From: Pleodorina starrii
Taxonomy: Eukaryota; Chlorophyta; Chlorophyceae; Chlamydomonadales; Volvocaceae
Assembly: GCA_030267565.1 (NCBI GenBank)
Contig: BRXU01000007.1
Location: 2,232,001-2,296,000, forward strand
DNA: 64,000 nt
Reading direction: 5' to 3'
The translations under genes and the position numbers were made by a program. Shown one piece after another: positions 57,966 through 64,000 of the stretch (positions are counted from its first letter, which is position 1; each line of letters opens with the position of its first letter). Below the pieces are notes generated by a model, which had not been told where the DNA came from, searched no databases, and worked only from the letters and a program-made list of their open reading frames with translations.

Positions 57966-60900
57966 ATGGGAAAGCCGGCTCACTGGCAGCAGGGTGCGCT
58001 TGTGCTGGTGCTCATGTCAGGTGAAAAATTCGGAGTCGTTTGGATTGGCCACACGCACGCGCGCGTGCATCGGGAATAACTGGCTTGCTCGATTTGTGCA
58101 TGGATGCAACTGCGTCCACCGCAACAAAGCACCATACATGCATGGTACGGGGAAGTAAAGGCACGCAGGGTTCGAAGCGCATGCGTGCCCGATTTGCGAC
58201 CGCCACTTGCTTGCATTGCTTCAACCTCCTCAGCCGCCGCGGGCCGAGTAACGAAGCTGCTGCCTCGATCAACAAGAGCGATGCGACGGGCGCCGCGGGA
58301 CCCCAAAACGCTAGCGGTCGGCCGGCATTTAGCACAACGGCGGCGACGTCGTCGTTGCGAGCTTACGGCTCTGCGTGCCTAATCGGGCAATCAGGCTACC
58401 GTCCACGCCAGCGCAGAGTCCCCCCCGAAGCCGCACTTATTATTATGGGCGGGTGTTGGCCCTGATCAGCTCGTCCCGGTGCCGCCCCCTGCCTCTGCTG
58501 TTCTGTTGCGCCTTCGCCGCAGTGCTAGGTGTAATCGGGGCTTCCCGGCCCCAACCCAGCAGCAGGCTGTTGCAGGCGGCAGGAGCAACAGCGCCCGCTG
58601 CCGCTGGCAACGCCTCCGCGACTGATGCCACCGGTGCTTCGGCGCCCTTCCTCCCCTTGGTTGTAGGTTGACAACATGCTTGCCGAACAAACTTCGCGCG
58701 ATCAAGCTATGTGTGTCCCTACCTGCTGAGCAAACATGCATGAGTTCATTCCTGTCGGGGTGCGTGTGCAGGACATACCGGTACAGTGAATATTCGTGCG
58801 TGTTACGCCGGCAACCGGCGGCGCGCCGACTCGACGTGAACCCTCCTCCAGAACCACTGGCACGGGCCCGACATGTTGCTGTGTGATTTTCTGCTTGGGC
58901 AAGCGTCGCGCACGAATGGCTGGGCAAGCGTCGCGCACTCTTTTTGCGTCGCATAAATAAGATAGATGCCCCTATCAATCTGAGCAAAGCGTCGCATCGA
59001 ATAACCGCGTTGTTGCCTAATGTCCTGCCCACTGCGCCGCCCCTTTCCCGCAAAACATCGGGCGTGCCTTATTAGTACGACTTCAGTATCGAGTACTTTG
59101 GCACGCCATTCATGCAAGACCTCATTCGGACCTTCACAAAGGACACCATCCTGATGCCTACGGACAAGTGAGCTAATGTGACCTGCTTGCGGTGTGTGTG
59201 CGTGTGTGGGGGTTCAGCAACATTAGTACATTGTTGCCCAGCAGGAAATGCAATGCTTGATTATTGCCCTTCGTTCACGGGATGTGCATACCGTACGGCG
59301 GCGTCCGTCGCAGCCGTCGACTGAAGAGCATGTGAGGAGCCGAACTCTCCAACGACGAAGATCTAATAATACCCGATCGGGATGTGCATACATCGCGTGC
59401 CGTGCGAACCCTTGCGAACATACGGCGGGTCACGACCAAGCAGGGAATGAAGGACTTCCGCACGCAAACGACTGTTTTGGACGGATAGATGGATGCAGTA
59501 ATATGTTAGCGGTTTACGGGCACGGCGGCGTGGCTTTATCGGGCGGCGCACGTGCGTGGGCGCCTGGTGCGGTTGGGCGAGGTTGGCTTGAGCCATATCG
59601 CACTGCTTACAATTAAACGCGAATAAATTATTGATTGTTTTGGACCTGGCATGGTGTCAAGAAAAGACTCGATCGAAAACAAGGGTCCCTCGCAAATATT
59701 TAAATCTTCAAAAAGCACTCCCAACAAACCTCGCAAAATATTCTCGCAAACTGCAATTAATTCACTCGACCTCTTTGCAACGGTAACCGAGCATGCCGCA
59801 GCGCACGTTTAAAAACGTTGGAATCAAAAATATACGCGATCCGTATCTATCTCATATGGCGCGCGCGGCTATTGTTTATTGTTTTGTTAAACTTGTTGAC
59901 TAAAATTTGCGAATTCGCTAACCCTACCTGTAATGAACGGCTCACGGCCTCACAAATTTCGCTCGAAAGTTTCTAGGAAAATCCGACTGACGCCTCGCAA
60001 CCTACGGAATAGGGATTTCATATCCAAAGTTTTAAACCAAAGGTGAGCCGCCACCAGAGTTCACCGGAACTCCAGCTTCGAAGAGTGTTTTATTTCACGG
60101 CCATGTGGGCGCAATGTCCAGGCGATATGGGGTTTCGGGTAACCCCGATACCAGGCCCTTCTTATCTTAAACAACTATAGTAACTAAAAATGGATGAAAC
60201 AAGGGGTTGGTGTCGGCTTCCTTGAAGCCGGAAAAAGGGCGGGGCCCCACTAAATCCGTACGGGTTAAGTTGAGTGCTAGGGTGGCGAGGGCGTGAAGTA
60301 GTGTGAGAGTGTCGACATTCCTGCTGATAGACAGCCAGAGCTTTTTCCCGAAATGCCTGCTAGCCGAGTCGTTAGCAAGGCCTGCCGGCGCCGCGCGAAG
60401 CGCGTCATCCCGTCGGGTGCATGAGCGCATGTGCGCATCGACCGAAATACGGCATTTCCAAAGCGAGCGGCGAGGGCGTCAACTGTGAGAGTGTCGACAT
60501 TCCTGCTGATAGGCAGCCAGAGCTTTATATCTGAAATGCCTGCGGCTTCAGCAATCCGACCCATGTTTAGCATCGCGCGCCGTCTCGGCACTGTGCAACT
60601 CTTCCGGCCAGCGCATTGGCTGAAGTTACTTGACAGTAGACATGGAGTGTATCATTTACACATCACGCAGGCTGACTTGCCAATAGAAGGACAGCGGAAC
60701 TGTTTGCGAGGGTTGCGACGACGTGCAGTTGCCGACGAGAGTGCACAGGCTTCGCTACTGAGGTATTCGCCGTAGAGGAGGCTTGACTGCTTTAACATTA
60801 GGACAGGGAATGTAGAAGTCCATCCCCTAGGTTGCCGACTGGACTTGTTGGGCGGCCAGCTGAAGACCGCTGCATCATGCGTGCATTTGCGGCTTGGCGT

Positions 60901-63691
60901 CCAACAACCAGCAGTTTGCCCCTCATGGTTTGCCCCTTGCAACCTTTGTAATCGAAATATGCGTCAAGTCGGTCGGACCGGGTAGCAGAGCTGTGGTGTG
61001 GTCGCGGGAAGAATGTTCGCAATGCAAACATAGTTGGTTGCCGAAACGAAGATTCATTTCACGCCGTCATGTCAGAAATCCACTTTGAGAAACGATGAAT
61101 CTTCTGGAAATAATTATAGGCCGAGAGGCGTTGGTTTGACCTCGGCCTCGGTCCATGGAGACTGCCGAGCTGGTTTTTACTCGTGCGATGTTGGGTTCCA
61201 ATAATAAATTTACCGTGCAATAAAGAATGTAATCGTTTACTTATGCAGTATTTCCTTTGGCCGAGATTCTGCACTTTTGTTAGGACACCACAGTTCACAG
61301 TCCACAGTCCACAGTCCACACGGACATGGCGGGGCCCCCCTGGGCGCTTCGCGCTGGGGCCCCGCCCAAAAATCCGATTCACTGCACGACCTCTTCCAAC
61401 CTTTCCAACATAATAAACTCAGTTTTTACTAAGCTTCCTATGCTCCATCCTGATTTCATATAATATTTAACAGCTTCAAACTATGGACGACTATTCCCAG
61501 TCAATGAAATTTAGATGGCGGCATTATGCATGAGCGAGCGTAGCTGTGCCTCAGCTTAATATGCACGTGTTTTCGGGTGCAAATGGTCGGCGTTGTCGAC
61601 CGCGCTTGCGGAAGACCGTACCGTGGAAGTTTGGAAGCCCTGCCCTCCTCAACCGACACTGGCCCCGCCCGTCACCTGGCACATGGCTGCGGTGCTGCGG
61701 GCTCATTTGAGGAGTGTCATAACCATGGAACAGTGTCGCATATACATCGCGGGCAGCAGATGCATGCCTGCGGACGCCAAAAACCTGGACGTCCATTCCT
61801 GGGCCCTGGCCGGCCACGTCTTTGATCCGTCATAGCTATATGACGCTGTCGTGGTTCTTGTACCATTCGCATTTGCCTCTATTTAGAGGCTGTAAAAGCC
61901 CCAGTCGCAGCCCCGGCAGCTTCGGAGCTAATTGAGCTAAATATGACGTCAGACTCGGTTTTCACGTCCACTAAGGGCGGCTTAAATATTTCTGCTGGCA
62001 TCCCAAATAATTAGGCTCGCACAGACTTGTGAGCAGTACAGTAATGGTACGGTACTTGCACTCTGCAGCCGCAGCACTTGCACTCTGCGCACAGCAGGCA
62101 ACGCACCAACGGCGACCGATATGCCACGCACATTTCCCGTACGTCTCGTGCAGCGCCTGGTTTGATGCGCTCTACATTCTAAAGGCCAAGATCCCCGGTG
62201 ACCTGGAGGACGACCCCTTCGTGTTCAACATTACCCTGCTGCACATTGTGCCAGGTAGGTACGTGGGTACGTGCACACCGTTTGGTACCTTTTGGGAAAA
62301 CCCCAAAACAAGTACGGCCTGCTGTGATGTACGTCTCGGGCTGTTAAGGGGGCGTGAGTCGCGCCCAACGGTTGCTTGGAAGGATTCTTATATGTCGGTT
62401 GCTGTCCTCCTACCCATACACAGCCAGCCAGCCGAATGTTCACGCCCGACACCTTATCCCTCGCCGTATCCACGCTGCCCACTTGTCGCCCCGCTCTCCC
62501 CCCTGACGACGAAACGTACGCGCAGACGTGCTGATCCGAACCCGCGAGCTGACGGTCGGTAAGGCGCTCACCGGGCAGTCTCTGCTCGGCTATGAAGTCC
62601 AGTTTCTGAGGACAGCGTGAGTAATACATACGTAGTGGCTGGGCGAGGTACATGTCTGGCAGCCTGCTTGCCGCCGGCGCGGTGTTGCACCACATATACG
62701 GCTTCCGATGCTGTCCTATCGTATCATCACAAGTTGATGATGACGCCTGTCCAAAATAAACGGTCTTTTGTTGTATGTGGTCTCCAAAGAACAACAATGC
62801 GAAACGAACTACGCCTTGCTTGACGTAATCCGCTTGGTATGTATGTACCGGCCCATCCACTGATTAGTGACCCATCCTCGGTTGATCAGCTCGATCGGTC
62901 CCACCCATCGGCTCGATCCACCCCATCGACCCGCCTTCGATCGCAACGGACGCCCGTATATCAATCTACTGCCTATTTCTCTCCACAAAAAAATGTCCTC
63001 CTTAATTGCCCTCGTCCCCGCGCCCCTGTCTGCCTGATCGCAGGGATGACCGTGTCCAGGTCAGCGTTGTTGGGGTCGAGGGCTCCACCGCCTTCGTGCT
63101 CATGTCGGACCGGTCCTACACCGCCAAGGCGAGTGTGTGCGTGTGTGTGCGTGCGTGCGTACGTGCGCCGAGCGACGTCACACAGATGTACCGACTGACT
63201 GCAGCTACATATATACCTATTAGTGAATGTGGCATGATTGTGGAGCTAAGAGTGCGTGTTTTGAGCGAGCTCCGAGGCTACGTACATACCGTATTTCGGA
63301 CGTGCAAGCCTTCTGATGATAGCCACGTATGGTAGCGGCCCGCTTGACATGATCAACAGGAAGCACATCACATACATCGATCGCTTACAAGTAGCATAGT
63401 CGGCTGCTTGTACGTACGTACTCCTTGTCGAAATAAAGCGGTTCCCCGGCCGTGCCCGGTATTTATACGATAAATGTTTGATACTGACGTGTTCATTTGT
63501 TAACCGTCGCTCCACCGCGCATGCAGAATAGCATCTACCATGTCATCAATCGCGTCCTGACACCTCCACGTGAAGTGATGCTCACCTGGCTCACCTCGCA
63601 CGTGGGGGCGGATGTGGCCGCTGAGATGGTTTCGCAGCTGTCGGCCACCGCCGCCGGCGCCCCCATTGCGGATGTCGGAAATGACAAATGA
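57966..63691 (+). CDS. Secreted fasciclin-domain (FAS1) protein, copy 3 (7 exons, 242 aa)
   Basis: Exons 57966-58020, 58523-58662, 59076-59167, 62154-62254, 62526-62616, 63044-63128, 63527-63691; 729 nt, all phases agree, stop TGA. Exon 1 (MGKPAHWQQGALVLVLMS) plus exon 2 (VLGVIGAS) form a signal peptide with the phase-1 intron seen in the other copies. FAS1 landmarks: TILMPTDNAWFDALY, LHIVPG, VQVSVVGVEGSTAFVL and SIYHVINRVLTPP. Closely related to copy 2 (shared RIRTRELTVGKA in exon 5 and the same exon lengths), so a tandem duplication. Likely an extracellular-matrix adhesion protein. The third intron is 2986 bp, far longer than its neighbours. The intron after 63128 starts with GC instead of GT. 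Confidence 0.85.
60284..60543 (+). repeat. Direct repeat of about 75 bp, spaced 185 bp
   Basis: Copies at 60284-60360 and 60469-60543 share GGCGAGGGCGT, GTGAGAGTGTCGACATTCCT and AGCCAGAGCTTT with a few differences. Confidence 0.85.
61329..61371. repeat. GC-rich hairpin in FAS1-3 intron
   Basis: GGCGGGGCCCC and GGGGCCCCGCC flank a GCGCTTCGCGC core, giving a stem of about 11 bp plus an inner stem. Part of the arm also occurs at 60236-60250. Confidence 0.7.
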
Positions 63692-64000
63692 TATGAGGCA
63701 GGCACATATACGCGTAGTTAACAAGTGCGCGCTTAGTTCTTACGACTGGACGCACGTACGCCGAGCGGGCGTGCGCATTGCCGATTATCAACCGATCGAA
63801 GCCTTGGGCGGCGGGTCCCCGTGTTTTTTGCCACGCGTGTTTGCATCCCTTGCCTGCTGGGGATAGCTAGGTGATTGGGCGGGTCCGCCAACTCTCTTCC
63901 TGATGAACTTTATCCGAGCCCGTGACTCCAGACGTTTCCTATCCGATTCCGGCCGCCGTGTGCCAAACCCAGCTTACTTGCTTTTAATTATTGGTGTTGA
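63692..64000. other. 3' flank of FAS1-3
   Basis: Presumed 3' UTR and beyond; no TGTAA, exon or repeat recognised before the window ends. Confidence 0.5.

Larger units (their letters stand above)
59168..62153. other. 2986-bp intron of FAS1-3 with probable inserted DNA
   Basis: Copy 2 has only 255 bp at this position. The part 59,600-60,000 is AT-rich, unlike the genes. A duplicated segment and a strong GC hairpin are listed separately. An 80-codon frame at 61593-61835 is not recognised. No clear TIRs, LTRs or target duplication define an element. Confidence 0.6.

Noticed and set aside
58040..58465. 141-codon frame upstream of FAS1-3 exon 2
   Set aside because: Lies within FAS1-3 intron 1 (58021-58522), which is needed to join the signal-peptide exon in phase; no domain.

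Overview
The window looks like nuclear DNA of a volvocine green alga (Chlamydomonas/Volvox relatives). The signs are GC-rich coding sequence, many short GT-AG introns, Ala/Gly/Gln-rich low-complexity insertions, dense micro- and minisatellites inside introns, a plastid-type IspD of the MEP pathway, candidate TGTAA polyadenylation signals, and a kangaroo/PAT-type tyrosine-recombinase retrotransposon. The group is inferred from these features; no database search was run. I found no prokaryotic operon, CRISPR array, tRNA or rRNA.

Layout. 1-1.8 kb: 3' end of a RING-H2 E3 ligase gene (+). 4.4-10.9 kb: a 14-exon armadillo-like-repeat gene (-). 11.9-14.8 kb: a 6-exon GST-like gene (+). 16.9-19.6 kb: a 4-exon membrane-anchored 3beta-HSD/SDR42E-like dehydrogenase (+). 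21.2-22.2 kb: intronless IspD (-). 23.6-26.5 kb: a 6-exon, seven-blade WD40 protein (-). 27.7-30.7 kb: a 7-exon secreted fasciclin (FAS1) gene (+). 32.58-54.25 kb: a 21.7-kb composite mobile element. 54.3-57.2 kb and 58.0-63.7 kb: two more FAS1 genes (+). For every multi-exon gene except the second FAS1 copy the exons I chose join with consistent phases into one reading frame.

The composite element is the most unusual part. It is bounded by 12-bp inverted ends (TGTCAGGGTAAA) and a 4-bp direct repeat (TCCA). Inside are eight TIR-delimited units joined end to end, every one of the seven junctions being TIR, GC, TIR. The array folds back around position 43,169/43,170 into a long imperfect palindrome. 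Two nearly identical, apparently intact 6.19-kb DIRS/PAT-type retrotransposons (gag-like, RT-RNase H, tyrosine recombinase; split direct repeats A1-B1A2-B2) sit in opposite orientation at exactly the same site of two units. A 321-bp TRIM-like LTR element with a 5-bp target duplication lies in one arm and its deleted remnant at the matching site of the other arm. Shared diagnostic variants show that a loaded unit was duplicated and inverted.

The genes do not form one pathway; this is ordinary mixed eukaryotic gene order. The three FAS1 genes are paralogs with matching intron phases (secretion signal split by a phase-1 intron). Copies 2 and 3 share a non-canonical GC-AG intron. The composite element ends 46 bp before the start codon of FAS1 copy 2, which also carries a 2-bp frameshift in exon 4.
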